From NCBI GenBank assembly GCA_016630955.3, contig CM049994.1, forward strand, positions 744,001 through 808,000: a stretch of 64,000 nucleotides of DNA. Reading direction: 5' to 3'. Positions 1 to 11,189 of the stretch are shown piece after piece. The position numbers were made by a program, and so were the translations under genes. The notes under the pieces were generated by a model, which was not told the origin of the DNA, made no database searches, and worked only from the letters and a program-made list of their open reading frames with translations. This DNA is from Didymella arachidicola. Lineage: Eukaryota; Ascomycota; Dothideomycetes; Pleosporales; Didymellaceae. The first letter of the stretch is position 1; each line of letters begins with the position of its first letter.

Positions 1-197
1 TTTCGACGACCTACCCCTCATCCACCCCACCACCAGCTGCACGGCGCCAGATAGGCCAGCCCGTCTTACTTCCAACCCCCAAAGACACTTAGCAGTCTTG
101 TTGCTGCGACACTTTTGCCCATTATGAGTTGTACTCCTCTCTCATTGCCCGTCCTTCCCTCAAGACAACCCGCTGACGCGCCGTCCCAGTGACAAAC

Positions 198-1638
198 ATG
201 CTCAACAAGCTGCATGGCCAGCCTGACAGCTATGACCGCAAGTCCGTGCCTCATGAACAGCTCCCGCGCACGAACCCGTACTGAGCAAATCAATCACAGA
301 TCACGCTACAAATTCGGAAAGACGCTGGGCGCCGGAACCTACGGTATCGTTCGCGAAGCCGACTGCCCAGATGGCAAGGTCGCGGTCAAGATCATCTTGA
401 AGAAAAACGTTCGCGGCAATGAGCAGATGGTCTACGACGAGCTGGAAATGTTGCAAAAGATGAAGCACCCGCATATCGTCAAGTTTCACGACTGGTTCGA
501 GTCGAGGGTAGGCACCAAGGCCGTCGTGTGGTGTGCACAAGAGGTTCTGACGGCTTGCAGGACAAGTACTATATCGTGACACAGTTGGCGACCGGAGGAG
601 AGCTTTTCGATCGTATCTGCGAAAAGGGCAAGTTCACTGAGAAGGACGCCGCAGAGACGATCCGCCAGGTCCTTGATGCAGTGAACTACCTCCACCAACA
701 CAACTGTGTCCACAGAGGTACAGCCTTTGCTCGATGCGCGCGACTCTTTACGCTTACTTTCCACAGATCTCAAGCCAGAAAACCTTCTCTACCTCACACG
801 CGAAGCCAACTCCTCCCTTGTGCTAGCCGATTTCGGTATCGCTAAGATGCTCGACTCCAAGCACGAGGTGCTGACCACCATGGCTGGCTCCTTCGGATAT
901 GCGGCGCCTGAGGTGATGCTGAAGAAGGGCCATGGCAAGCCCGTCGATATGTGGTCCATGGGTGTCATCACCTATACTCTCCTCTGCGGTTACTCTCCTT
1001 TCAGATCCGAGAACCTCGCAGATTTGATTGAGGAATGCAAGAACGGCCGTGTGATCTTTCATGAGCGCTATTGGAAGGAAGTCAGCAAGGATGCCAAGGA
1101 CTTCATCACACAATTGCTCCAGCCTGATCAGAACAAGAGGCCTACGAGTGAGGTAAGGAAGAGCTAGTGACTCTCGATGTGCAGGACTGACAAGAAATAG
1201 CAAGCGTTGAAGCATGTTTGGCTTAGCGGCAAGACTGCCAGCGATCACAACTTGCTGCCCGAGATTCGTGCGTATGTCGCCAAGGCCCGCCTCAAGCGCG
1301 GCATCGAGCTTGTCAGGCTTGCGAATCGCATCGAAGCTTTGAAGATGCAAGAGGATGAGGAAGAGGCAGTACCTGGCGAGGCAGATGTGCCCGCTAACGC
1401 ACTCGAGAGTGCTGGTGAGGCCATCGCAAACCACACAACTAGCAAGGCCTTGAAGACGACAGAAGACCCCACCGGCACTGGCGCTAGTACTACCGGCAAG
1501 GGTCCAGGTCGCCTGAGCAGGATTGCGAAGGGCGCCATCTTCCGCGAGGTTGTGCTTGCCAAGGTGCGCGAGATGAAGGAGCAGGAAGCGCAGAAGGAGT
1601 TCGAAAAGACAGCCACCGAGGCAGCTTCGAAGAAGTGA
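198..1638 (+). CDS. Calcium/calmodulin-dependent protein kinase (CaMK type I-like)
   Basis: Five exons (198-241, 300-507, 561-717, 767-1152, 1201-1638) give about 410 residues. Visible kinase elements in order are the Gly-rich loop GAGTYG, the lysine in VAVKII, HRDLKPEN (its R/D codon is rebuilt across intron 3), DFG, APE, and a C-terminal extension rich in Glu and Ala. The start at 198 gives MLNKLHGQPDSYDRK, which joins SRYKFGKTLGAG only if intron 1 uses the unusual donor GTCCGT at 242. A later ATG at 214 lies in the frame of exon 2 but reads through that intron and gives an unlikely N-terminus. From family knowledge these kinases phosphorylate Ser/Thr after Ca2+/calmodulin binding and act in stress, growth and cell-cycle signalling. 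The calmodulin-binding segment should lie after about residue 300, near KARLKRGIELVRLANRIEAL; this is inferred from its basic-amphipathic look. The kinase call is secure; the CMK paralogue is not assigned. Confidence 0.92.
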
Positions 1639-2094
1639 AGCGTTCGCCTCTGATGTACCATTCACATGAAGTTGGACAAACATGATTGGTTTTGCTGCGG
1701 TACTTAGCGGAGCTTCTCGTTGCTGTTCAATACCCTGGGGCAGCGCCAGGGCCTAGTACTAGACACAACAATGCCATTTCGAGCAACCCCTATCGTCATG
1801 ACCTGGGAAAGCAAATCCAGGAATACAGTTCGACAAAAAAGTGATTGTATTGTTAACAAGTGAAATCGTAGAATTCGGGCTTGCGGTAGGGTACTTGACT
1901 TCCCCATATCGTTGTCCATTCGCACATGACTAAGCAAGGATTACCTAGCGTACAACAGCAGTTCGCGCCAACTCCAGCAACGCGCTCACGAAGGCCAGCT
2001 ACAGCACCGCAGTGCACCGGCACCACGACCCTAGAATCCCCCAATAAGCCCCCAAATCAACTTCGATTGTCGACGCGACCACAAATACGCGAAA
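1639..2094. other. Intergenic, kinase 3' flank / bromodomain gene promoter
   Basis: No credible gene was seen. It holds the 3' flank of the kinase and the upstream region of the bromodomain gene. Short open frames on both strands lack family resemblance. Confidence 0.6.
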
Positions 2095-4961
2095 ATGGAG
2101 AGTGCGTCGAAGCGCAAGGCGGGCAACGCTGCGCTGAGTCCGGGCGAAGGTCGCCCTGCGAAGCGGCAGAAAGCGCCGGTACGTGCACATCCCGATGGTG
2201 CACAATAGTGATGGTTGCATCGCGGACAGTGTGTGGAGGAAGCGCGTGCTGTGCCTGGCGCGTTGCGGGATGCGCACCTGGACATGGGCGCGACTCTCCC
2301 GCCTGGGTCGACTTACGGGGTGCACTTCACACCACCGAGCGGCCGCCGCGCGCACACCAGACATTGCTGCGATGCGCCCTGCGATGGAGGACATAACTTG
2401 CGCAAACAACATGGAACGCATCGCTGACAGCGCCTTCTGTGCATATAGGGCTCTGGTGGCGAGACAGTCGAGTCGACCACGGACATGGGCTTGAAGTTCC
2501 TCGACAGCTTGAAGCAGGCCAAAGACAAGACGTACGTGCACGAGCGAGCATGTGTAGTGAGAGCAAGTGGGATTAACACTGGCAGGGGACGACCAATTGC
2601 TGTGCACTTCATGACACTGCCAGACAAGGTAGCGCATATCCAAGCTTCGTCTGCTTAGACAAACCGCTGACAGTACTACGTGCAGGACGAGCTACCGGGC
2701 TACTATGAGTTCACGAAGCTGCCACTGGCGTTGGACACCATCGAGGTATGCAAAGCGAACTTTCTGATCTCAGGACTCATCCACATGGACACACTGCACG
2801 ACTCACCTGCACAGCAATCCAGCTTAGGCCACAAGCGCCAACCAAGCAGTCACCGCAGCAGTCGCAGAAACATTCACATCACCACGACCAGTACAGTCCG
2901 CATCTAGCATGCTGACTTCAAATGATAGGACAAACTCAACAATGGCGAATACACCTCCCTCGCACAAGTCGAGAGCGACTGCAAACGACTCGTCAACAAC
3001 GCAAAAGCATTCAATGATAAGAAGTCCATCGTCTACGAGGACGCTGAGCGACTACGTAAGACAGCCTCGAACTGGATGGTCAAGCACAATCCTGCATACA
3101 GGGATGGAAACTATGTTGCAGTGGCTACACCTGTGCCAGGAGAGGAGAACATGACGCCAGCGAAGCCAACGCCACGCGTTGCGTCCACCCCACGAGCTGC
3201 CGCTACACCCACGCCCATCTCTGCGATAGCAACAGAACGCCCCCGGCGCGCCGCAGCACTTCCACAGCCAGAGACACCTGCACCAGCAACGACCTCGAAA
3301 CTGAGACAGTCAGCATCTGCCGCACCAGAGCCCAGGGTCACTGGCACACGGAATGCGTCTAACACATCATTTCAGCACGCACAGGAACAGATTATCCAGG
3401 AGGTCATCGATCACAAAGATCCAGGGTATGCTGACCACGAATTCGATGGGAGCCTTGCTAAGACAGTACAGGGGCGATCTGGCCATCTTCCAGCCTTTCC
3501 TCAACCTGCCTACTCGTGCCTTGAAGGACTACTACCAACTAATCAAAGATCCAATGTCATTGTCGGCTATCAAGAAGAAAGTTCAGGGTGTAGTTGGTCG
3601 TGAAGCACCTACAGGACACACCCTCTTCAAGAGCTGGGACGCATTTGAGAATGCAATGAGCCTTGTGTGGAAGAACGCACGCATCTACAACGAGGACGGG
3701 AGCGAGCTCTACAACCTTTCCGTCGAACTTGAAGTATGTCTTCTCTGTACTACTTTTAAAATCTCTGCTGATCGAAGTAGGAAATCTTCAACGGGAAACT
3801 CAAGGCTATGAAAGCCAAGGTCGATGAGCCGCCTCAGCCTAAGCTCAAGCTCAATATGTCTGCCGGCGCAGCACCGACCCCTGCACCAAAGCAGCAGCTC
3901 AAGCTAAAACTCCGGCAAAGTCCCGTGTCAGGTTCGCAGACACCTGCCACTCGCGACTCAGCCACTCCAGGTGTCATAGTAGATAACGAGGCGCTTCAAA
4001 GGCAACGACAGCACGTCAACGACAGCACGGGTAACCGACGCTCGAAGCCTGCCGAAACGGGCGCAACGCAGGTGGCATCGAACCCCTTCTCAGGGACAAG
4101 AGGTTCCTCTGCTACCATCACCCCTATGGCTTCTGCGCCAACCAGAACAGCTGGCTCACCAGCGGCCAATGGCGTGAAGCAAGATGTACAGTCTCCAGCG
4201 CTGAGCGCCATCAGACCAGGCAGCAATGCACCAGATGCGCAACGACTCAGTGTGCCTGTGCAAACGCCAGTACCAATGATGGCTCCCCCGCATGCTATGT
4301 CGCGACCGGCCAGCGGCAGTCCACACCCCAACGGCGTCTTCAGCATGTCTAATGGTCTTCCGACACCGACTTTCCAGCAACCATCACCCTATGTCCCACC
4401 ATCTGTACCACGCACTGACGTCTTTCGCAAAACGCCTCTCAAGAGTAAGTATCCAGAAAGCACTTTTTCTTTGTATGCTGACTCGACGTAGAAATAAACG
4501 AAGCCCTCATCCCCAGCTTGACGCTCAACACACATCCAGCCCTCAATCTTCCTCATCCTTGGTCAATATCCGTTCCAGCAAGTAAGACAAAGACACACCA
4601 CAGCGCGACCATCAACCTTTCTCCAGCACATTCCTACCTCCAGATCACGCCTAAGGTGCCAATTGCGCTCACAGGCCGCCTCTACCGCCTCTTCGTTCAG
4701 GTCAATGGCAACAAGACATACGAGGTTAACCGTGTGCCTGTCACTGGAGGGATCAACGGTGGCGAAAGTGCAGGGATCGAAGGTGGAAAGAAGAAGGGTG
4801 AGCCCGTCTTTGAGGCAAAGCTCGTTGGTGGCGTAAACAGGATCGAGGTCGAAATCATTGCGGAGAAGACGTCAAGGGATGGGGAAACGCCCAGCAGCAA
4901 GGATTCAGTGGAGGTTGAGAAGTGCACAGTGTTCTTGCACCTGGCACGGCAAGGATTTTAG
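2095..4961 (+). CDS. Tandem bromodomain protein, RSC complex subunit Rsc4-like
   Basis: Eight exons rebuilt by frame: 2095-2178, 2449-2531, 2586-2628, 2674-2745, 2929-3425, 3472-3733, 3781-4444, 4492-4961, giving about 724 residues. The N-terminus is basic and NLS-like (MESASKRKAGNAAL). Bromodomain 1 spans exons 2-5 (GYYEFTKLPLALDTIE, then NNAKAFNDKKSIVYEDA). Bromodomain 2 lies in exon 6 (LPTRALKDYYQLIKDPMSL, then WKNARIYNEDGSELYNLS). A Pro/Thr/Ala-rich linker follows, and a C-terminal beta-rich module (residues about 570-724) resembles the C-terminal domain of fungal Rsc4 proteins. The family reads acetyl-lysine on histones for the RSC chromatin-remodelling complex in the nucleus. Intron 1 is long for this locus (270 nt). 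The tandem bromodomain call is firm. The Rsc4 assignment rests on architecture; other double-bromodomain proteins such as Bdf1 have a different C-terminus. Confidence 0.85.
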
Positions 4962-5764
4962 AAGTATCAGCGAGAAGCGCTACTTCAAGAAGAGGATGGA
5001 GTCGACCTGTGTGGACTCCTTCGGAAGCTTGCAGTTCGTGCGTCGTTTGTGAGGCGTTTTGGCGTTTTTGCACAGATGGGCAAATTATAGCCTCGAAGTG
5101 GCAGGACTGGGAAGGTGTGCTTGTGTGTTTCTTGCTTTCTTCACGTTGGAACGCGTTCCGGTGCCTCCAGCTTACCCGCATAACTCCTCTTCTTGGCCTG
5201 CATAGTACTTAGCTGCAGTTGAAAGAATCGGATCCAATATGGCATGCAGCCGATCGGGTACTCTCACTTGACGCAGTGCGACTCGGAGATGACAGCTCAG
5301 CCTGTCCGATACACACCGCGCATCTGCTACATCATCACAGTAAGCCAGCCAGGATCTCGTCGCTCACAGTGCCGCTTCACAACCACCAACCCCCAGACTA
5401 TGTTGCTTAGAAATATCGCCAAAACTGGATTGCAGTTACTTCATAACCACGTTCTACGCTAGTCGGTGCCTCGCTCTTCACGATCGCCGCGGATGATCGT
5501 CGCGCAAGGCTGGCCTTTTCCGGATTGGGAACAATCTCACTACATTGGTTTCCAAGCTACACAAATGCACCAGGAGCCATCCACGACCTAGCCCGGGAGG
5601 CCTTATATCTGCTCAACATACAAAAGCCCTACGGCTGTGAGAGACATTCACCTCACGGATTTCCAAGCTACAAGTCAGCCTGGAGTCTCTCAGCTCATCA
5701 TCCACCCACTCGAACGTCCCATTACACTTTTCAGCTATAACATCCACCACCAATCATCATTACA
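4962..5764. other. Intergenic, 803 bp
   Basis: No gene recognised. The phrase TTTCCAAGCTACA occurs twice about 110 bp apart (near 5548 and 5660), a short direct repeat in the upstream region of the next gene. Confidence 0.5.
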
Positions 5765-6640
5765 ATGGCCGACAACACCTCTGTTTCTGCCTTGACCCCA
5801 GGCATAATGATCTGTCGTCCTTCCCTCCACAACGACACGCCAGGTAACAGGGCCACCTTCAGACGCTGGTCTGTCATGCATTTCCGCGACCTGCTCAACC
5901 TTCCTGCCTCTCCTCCAGCGTCCCAAGGCATCACTCGCGCACTCCGGTACACCAACAGCAGTGGCGAGCTCTTCTACACTTTCCACGCCGACGATGTGAA
6001 CATCTGGGCCTCGGACGCATACAAGAACCGCAGTCTGAGACTGGACCTGGAGCATACTCGAGACGTCGAGCAGGGCGAGGAAGCTGTACTTCAGGGCGAG
6101 AATGTGTTTGAAGGAAAGCAAGAGCCGATGGTGTGGGATATTTGCAATGCCGAGTTTGCTATTCTCTCAGCTTCCCCTAGCGCGCTTGATGGAAAGGACG
6201 CGAAGTCGTACCACGATATTCCGCTTGCACTCCTGTCCCCTAGGGGCACTAAGCCGACGACACCGCCGTGTTTGCTGCTTACGCTTACTTCGAGCATGGA
6301 TGCATTGGAGAAGTCGTCGAAACAGCTTACTACTATGAGGCTCGCTATTGTTGGCTATATCAACTCAATTCTCAAGGGTCAAGCCAACGGCAAGGTGTAC
6401 GAGTCGCTGTACCGCCACCTCCCGGACGAGCAGCCGGATATGCATCCTACCATCGGTGAGGGTAAGCACGGGAGCGGCAGCTGGGTAGTGTGCATTATGG
6501 TGCAGGCGGAGCTCGACGATAAAGTGCGAGAAGGTTTGCAGGCCAACATCGAGCAGATTGTTGAGTGCACGAAGAGGGAAGAGAATAGCGAGTGGGGTGT
6601 CAAAGTTGGGGTCTGGAGGGGTGAGATTTTCATGTCGTGA
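5765..6640 (+). CDS. Hypothetical protein, 291 residues, single exon
   Basis: An uninterrupted frame starts at ATG 5765 in good context (tacaATGGCC). No family is recognised. There is no signal peptide or membrane segment. The protein is soluble and mixed alpha/beta in appearance, with a run of hydrophobic strands (PPCLLLTLTSS, then MRLAIVGYINSIL) in the middle and a charged C-terminus (ECTKREENSEWGVKVGVWRG). Codons are C-ending in the 5' half and G-rich in the last 250 bp, a pattern shared with several neighbours. Its length and coding look make it a likely real gene; the function is unknown. Confidence 0.7.
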   Translation: MADNTSVSALTPGIMICRPSLHNDTPGNRATFRRWSVMHFRDLLNLPASPPASQGITRALRYTNSSGELFYTFHADDVNIWASDAYKNRSLRLDLEHTRDVEQGEEAVLQGENVFEGKQEPMVWDICNAEFAILSASPSALDGKDAKSYHDIPLALLSPRGTKPTTPPCLLLTLTSSMDALEKSSKQLTTMRLAIVGYINSILKGQANGKVYESLYRHLPDEQPDMHPTIGEGKHGSGSWVVCIMVQAELDDKVREGLQANIEQIVECTKREENSEWGVKVGVWRGEIFMS

Positions 6641-6869
6641 AGTAGCTCTCATGTGCCAGAGAAAGCCGGCGATATCAGCAGGAGTTCGTTGTAGCAAACA
6701 TAACATTTACCCGATCCTGAATACAACCTGGATAGGCACGGACTACCTCGGATCATTCTGCACTTGTTTACTTCGAAACTTTGTCCATAGAGTGTTACAA
6801 GAACTCATGTCATAGTGAGATTCTTCTTAAGCACATTCGGCACTGAGGAGGCGATGTAGGGAAAGGACA

Positions 6870-6871
6870 TA
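6870..6871. repeat. TA target-site duplication, left side of pogo element
   Basis: TA dinucleotide immediately before the ACGT that begins the left terminal repeat. It is matched by TA at 8705-8706 after the right end. Confidence 0.8.
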
Positions 6872-6936
6872 ACGTGTTCCACCAGTAAGCTGGCCACACC
6901 AGTAAGCTGGCCACCCCACCGAACTTAACGCGACTC
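6872..6936 (+). repeat. Left 65-bp terminal inverted repeat of pogo element
   Basis: Begins ACGT and ends CGCGACTC. It contains CCAGTAAGCTGGCCAC twice in direct orientation (near 6882 and 6899), probably paired transposase-binding sites. It pairs with 8640-8704. Confidence 0.9.
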
Positions 6937-6953
6937 AGCTTGCGCCAACAATT

Positions 6954-8573
6954 ATGACTCGACAACAACGTCCTAAGCAGACCTCTTGTGAAGGTAGATT
7001 AAGTCTTGCGATAGTCTCTTATCAGAATAACCCACGTCAATCACTCCGCGGGCTTGCAACAGCGTACGAGGTCCCAAGATGGACTCTGCAGACGCGTCTT
7101 CGCGGTATCCAGCCACGACTAGAGACAGTCTCTGTCAACCGCAAGCTATTAACTACTGAAGAGCAGTCTCTTGTGCAGTGGATCCTAGACCTTGATCGAC
7201 GAGGATTTCCACCCCAGATTATCGACGTACGACGTATGGCAGACGCTCTACTCGCTAGCCGCGGCCAAGATCCTCCTCCTCCACCTGTAGGCAAGAACTG
7301 GGTGTCGCGCTTTGTCAACAGCCAGCCTGAGCTACAGACAAAGTGGAATAGGAAGTTCCACAGTCAGCGTGCTTGCTGCGAGGATCCTGTCGCAATCGCA
7401 GCGTGGTTTAAGCTCGTAGAGGAGACGCGGCAGACATATGGGATACTAGACGCAGACACGTACAACTTTGATGAGACTGGCTTTATGATGGGCGTCGCAG
7501 CGACGTCTAAAGTAGTCACGAGCTCAGATACAGCAGGTCGCGCTACTGTTATACAGCCAGGTAATAGAGACTGGGTCACGACGATTGAGTGTATCAACGC
7601 GTCTGGCTGGTGTCTCCCACCATTCGTGATCCTGTCTGGTAAGCTCCACCAGGCTAGCTAGTACCACCACATCCCTATAGACTGGGTACTCGCTGTATCA
7701 AACAATGGCTGGACAACTGATCAGCTTGGTGTTAAGTGGATAAAGCACTTTAACAGATATACAGCGCCTCGTACGCGTGGAGCCTACCGCCTTCTTATCC
7801 TAGATGGCCATGGCAGCCACGCGACGCCTGAGTTCGACCAGTTCTGTACAGAGAACAAGATTATCACTCTCTGCATGCCAGCTCATACCTCTCATCTCCT
7901 CCAGCCACTTGATGTGAGCTGCTTCTCTCCTCTTAAGCGAGCGTACGGTCACGAGATCCAGGAGCTCGCCCGCCAAGGCGTCTACCACGTTGACAAGATA
8001 GACTTCCTTACAATCTATACACAGATCCGGCCAGCAGTATTTACGCAGCAGAACATCCAGGCTGGCTTCCAGGCAACTGGGCTTATCCCTCCCTGTCCAG
8101 ATCGTGTCCTATCGTCGCTTACCGTCGTCCGGACGCCGTCTCCACCAGCGACTACAGCAGACAACAACGTCGCGTGGACAGCAGAAACGCCGCGTACAGT
8201 AGCGCAGCTTCAGCAGCAGGCTCGTTACGTACAGGACCTACTTCGTCGCCAGTCACAGAGCCCAACAAGCCAAGCTATCCGCCAGCTTGTTAAAGGTTGT
8301 CAGCTTGCAATGAATTCAGCGACTATACTCGCAGAGGAGAATAGAAAGCTTCGTACGGCTAGTCAGCGCCAGCGACGTAGAAGAAATCAGCAGCGTCAGT
8401 ATATAGCTCGTGGAGGAGTGCTACAGGCTCAGCAAGGCCAGCAGCTTGCTGCAGAGGCAGAGAGGGTGGTCGCGGAGGTTGAACAAGCTCTAGCTACTCA
8501 AGGACGTCGGCGCGCACCACCAACGTGCAGCAAGTGTCACATTCAAGGACATACGCGGACTCAATGCAGATAG
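6954..8573 (+). pseudogene. Fot1/pogo transposase with one in-frame stop
   Basis: One frame runs from ATG 6954 to TAG 8571-8573 (539 codons), interrupted only by TAG at 7659-7661. The N-terminal half holds a helix-turn-helix (SLRGLATAYEVPRWTL) and a CENP-B-like region ending FVNSQPELQTKWNR. The catalytic triad appears as D in YNFDETGF, D in LLILDGHGSH and D in LLQPLDVSCFSPLK, the DDD pattern of pogo enzymes. The C-terminus ends with a CCHC zinc knuckle, CSKCHIQGHTRTQC. The stop falls where relatives usually have Trp (HQAS-stop-YHHIPIDW), so a TGG to TAG change is likely; that residue is inferred from the family. Either this copy is inactive or the stop is suppressed. Confidence 0.92.
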
Positions 8574-8639
8574 TAATAGACTAGCTATCTCTAAAATCAC
8601 ATACTATTATCCTGTGTTGTTGTAGAGCTATCGCGTAAA

Positions 8640-8704
8640 GAGTCGCGTTGGGTTGGGTGGGGTGCCCAGCTTACTGATCTGCCCAGCTTACTGATCCAAG
8701 ACGT
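8640..8704 (-). repeat. Right 65-bp terminal inverted repeat of pogo element
   Basis: Its reverse complement begins ACGT and ends CGCGACTC like the left end, with 11 mismatches over 65. It also carries two tandem TCAGTAAGCTGGGCA copies. The TA at 8705-8706 follows directly. Confidence 0.9.
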
Positions 8705-8993
8705 TACACCGCCACCCACCGGGGGCACAGCCGTCACCCATCAAACATCCATCAGCGTCGCTGGTCATAATGCGACCTACAATGAGATCACATTGCTGTT
8801 GTTGCCTACTCTCGTTATGCCTCTAGCTTTTTTCTGATGTACATGCCCGCGGCGCGTCCGTCGGTGACCGAAACGCGAAGATGATCACCTTGACCGTGCC
8901 GCAGAGCGATTGCGAATGCACGCTTATTTGAGGTTGCTACTGACCGCACTAAGCCCTGCACACAGACTACCAAACAACCCTAACACATTTGAT

Positions 8994-10445
8994 ATGCCGT
9001 TCCTTGACGTGCTCCACTTGTTCCTCGAGCCATCCGCCACGATCGAGGATAGGGCCTCTGTATTTGGCAAAGAATGGCAGGTTGCGCTCGAGTATGTGAT
9101 GCGTCAGTCTGGCCTGCAAGCAACTTATACATCGCGCTTGAGTGATAAGCATGACTTGTGCGTGTTCCTTGGTGGGTCTTGGGTGTCAGTACGTGGGATG
9201 TTCATTGTTGCTGATGGATAACCAGTATGGGCGGTCGAGGACGATCGAAGCCATTTCTACCATCAGAGTATTGGATTTGGACTTCTCAGCGATCGCATGA
9301 AAAAGGTCCCCTCGGTGTTCTTCTTTGGCGATGATGATTATGCGAGGCTTGAGGAGACGAGTAGGTGGACTGTGTATGTCAGTATTGCAGCCTGCCAAAA
9401 CGGACAAGCTGACGGGCGTCGCAATGGAGAGCAAGAGAAGCGATTTCTTGAATACCCGGGCCAATATCAATTTGCCGCTCGACAGGAGAGGAAAGAGTAC
9501 GAGAAGCTCTACGAAGGTAACGACTTCGACTACGCGCTTGTTGGCATGCTGAACGTTGTCTATGATCATATGGCGCCCGAAGTCACGGAAGGATTCGAAC
9601 TCGAAGTCTACGAGATCGAACTAAGGAGACACCAGATCCTACTCCGCCCTACACTGACGCCCAGTGACATCAATGCGCCTGTGGACATTGCGGACCTCAC
9701 GAGCAAACAGCCGTGGGAGTATGGAGTCTTATCGCACGATGATGGAGAATATAAGCATTCCGCCTATCCGATGAGTTTGTCTTTCCGGCCCATGTCGAAA
9801 TTGCACATGGCGAGTAAGTTCTTGCCCGCAAAGAGCCGGCGGGCCTCCATAGCCACAGAAGCCAGGGACCAGTATGTGGTATGCATTACATCTGCATCAA
9901 TACAGCATGTTGCCGAGATTGAAGAACTCGGGAGCACTCTCGAAGACCTCATGAAACAGCTTGGGTTGTTGGATGGACGAGACGGACTACGAGAAGTCGG
10001 AGTCTTGCGAAGTATCACGCCTAGCGCGAACTCGGATTTGTTCCGCTTCGTCTGCAGTAAGTAAGCTGCTTCTACCGAAATCTCGCATGCTGATTGTGAT
10101 CCCAGCGTGGAACACACCCGCTGATCTGAATAGATGGCGGCAAGCCACAGGATCTGACGCCTGTACCAAGATAGAGTACACCTGGAGAAGCGAGAAGATG
10201 GGGTGGGAAGAGCTGCAGTGGGGACGACTACCATCAATGCCAGGCGGGCAGCATTGGCAGGATGTGAACAAATTCTTGGAGATCGTAGATTTCAGATTCG
10301 AGAAAAACCTGTCAGACGACGAGAAGGCAGCTTTCGGAGAACACGTCTACACTATCCTAAAGCAAGTAGATGGCCATTCTTTCCGTATTATCTCACTAAC
10401 ATCGCATAGCACAATGTCCTCTTGCTGGTCTGGAGGTGTCGATGA
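8994..10445 (+). CDS. Hypothetical protein, four exons, possible alpha/beta-barrel repeats
   Basis: Proposed exons are 8994-9171, 9226-10056, 10106-10365 and 10410-10445. Frames stay consistent across introns with donors GTGGGT, GTAAGT and GTAGAT and branch-like CTGAT and CTAAC. The N-terminus (MPFLDVLHLFLEPSATIED) followed by FLVWAVEDDRSHFYHQSIGF resembles the strand-helix-strand units of dimeric alpha/beta-barrel (ABM/EthD-like) fungal proteins. Similar units seem to recur two or three times. This is a weak, shape-based inference. The last intron has a good CTAAC branch site and gives an end HNVLLLVWRCR. If it is retained the frame instead runs on to 10746, ending inside a 10-bp tandem repeat. 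No targeting signal was seen. Confidence 0.6.
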
Positions 10446-11189
10446 GAAGCCATTCGTACATGCTGAGACCCCAGTTTGGACAACAACCGATGAAGCCCCA
10501 CCATCTTATCTTCTATTTTTGGCGTGGGACGGCACTGAACAGCGGCGAGCTTGGTTGCGCAACTTCATGGCAGAGAGCTTTAGCTGGACGGGACACATTG
10601 CGTATACACTGGGAGCCATCTGCTTATGCGTTGATTCCAGAACTTACGAAATGGGGGCTCTTTACCTTTGGCAGGAAACGCGCGATGATCTTTCTCATAG
10701 ATATGAGGAGATGGAATATGACAGCGACAGAGATATGGGCTTTTAGGTCCTTTTAGGTCCTTTTAGGTCCTTTTAGGTCCAATAGTGTTCCATGATATGT
10801 ATTCTGTAGGTGCGATTCAAGGCTTTCAAACATTCGGAATTTACGTGGAAGGCATGGCCTTGCGGACTTCGATGGTTGGCCGCCTACACGCAGAAGGCAC
10901 GCTCAAATATCGGACTCCGATGATTGGGGCACCGAAAGACTGGCGGTACTGGGTCCGCTTGACGGACCTCCGCTTGCAAGAGCTTGGCAGGTACTGGTCT
11001 CAAATAAGGCGCACAAAGTATATGCACGTGCCGCTCGACCCCTGTATGCACCGTGTTACTGCTGAGGTATATCAGAAACTTCGCAACCGCAATGTAGTAC
11101 CTCACCTCACACATCAATTTCATTCCCTCTTTCTCTTATCCTTTCTGGCGGCTCTGGAGCCGTCGTCCATTCATTTTCATTCCTTCATT
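10446..11189. other. Intergenic, 744 bp (possible 3' extension of the upstream gene)
   Basis: Contains the alternative C-terminal frame of the upstream gene (to 10746) and the 10-bp tandem repeat. An open stretch at 10785-11189 in frame with the next gene lacks family resemblance and precedes a clear signal-peptide start, so it is read as leader/promoter. Confidence 0.5.
10741..10780 (+). repeat. Four perfect copies of a 10-bp tandem repeat
   Basis: TTTTAGGTCC is repeated four times without a mismatch. Every unit contains TAG. In the read-through version of the upstream gene the stop codon (10744-10746) lies in the first unit. Confidence 0.97.

Larger units (their letters stand above)
6872..8704 (+). 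mobile_element. Fot1/pogo-family DNA transposon, complete, 1833 bp
   Basis: The element is bounded by TA duplications at 6870-6871 and 8705-8706. Terminal inverted repeats of 65 bp (6872-6936 and 8640-8704) match at 54 of 65 positions by hand alignment. Each terminus contains two direct copies of a CAGTAAGCTGG core. The single internal frame encodes a DDD transposase on the plus strand. Size, TA target and gene content fit the Fot1/pogo branch of Tc1/mariner, common in filamentous ascomycetes. One nonsense codon suggests this copy is not autonomous. Confidence 0.93.

Noticed and set aside
10785..11189. Open stretch in frame with the metallopeptidase
   Set aside because: A clean signal peptide starts at 11190 and the upstream residues resemble nothing; an N-extension would bury the signal.
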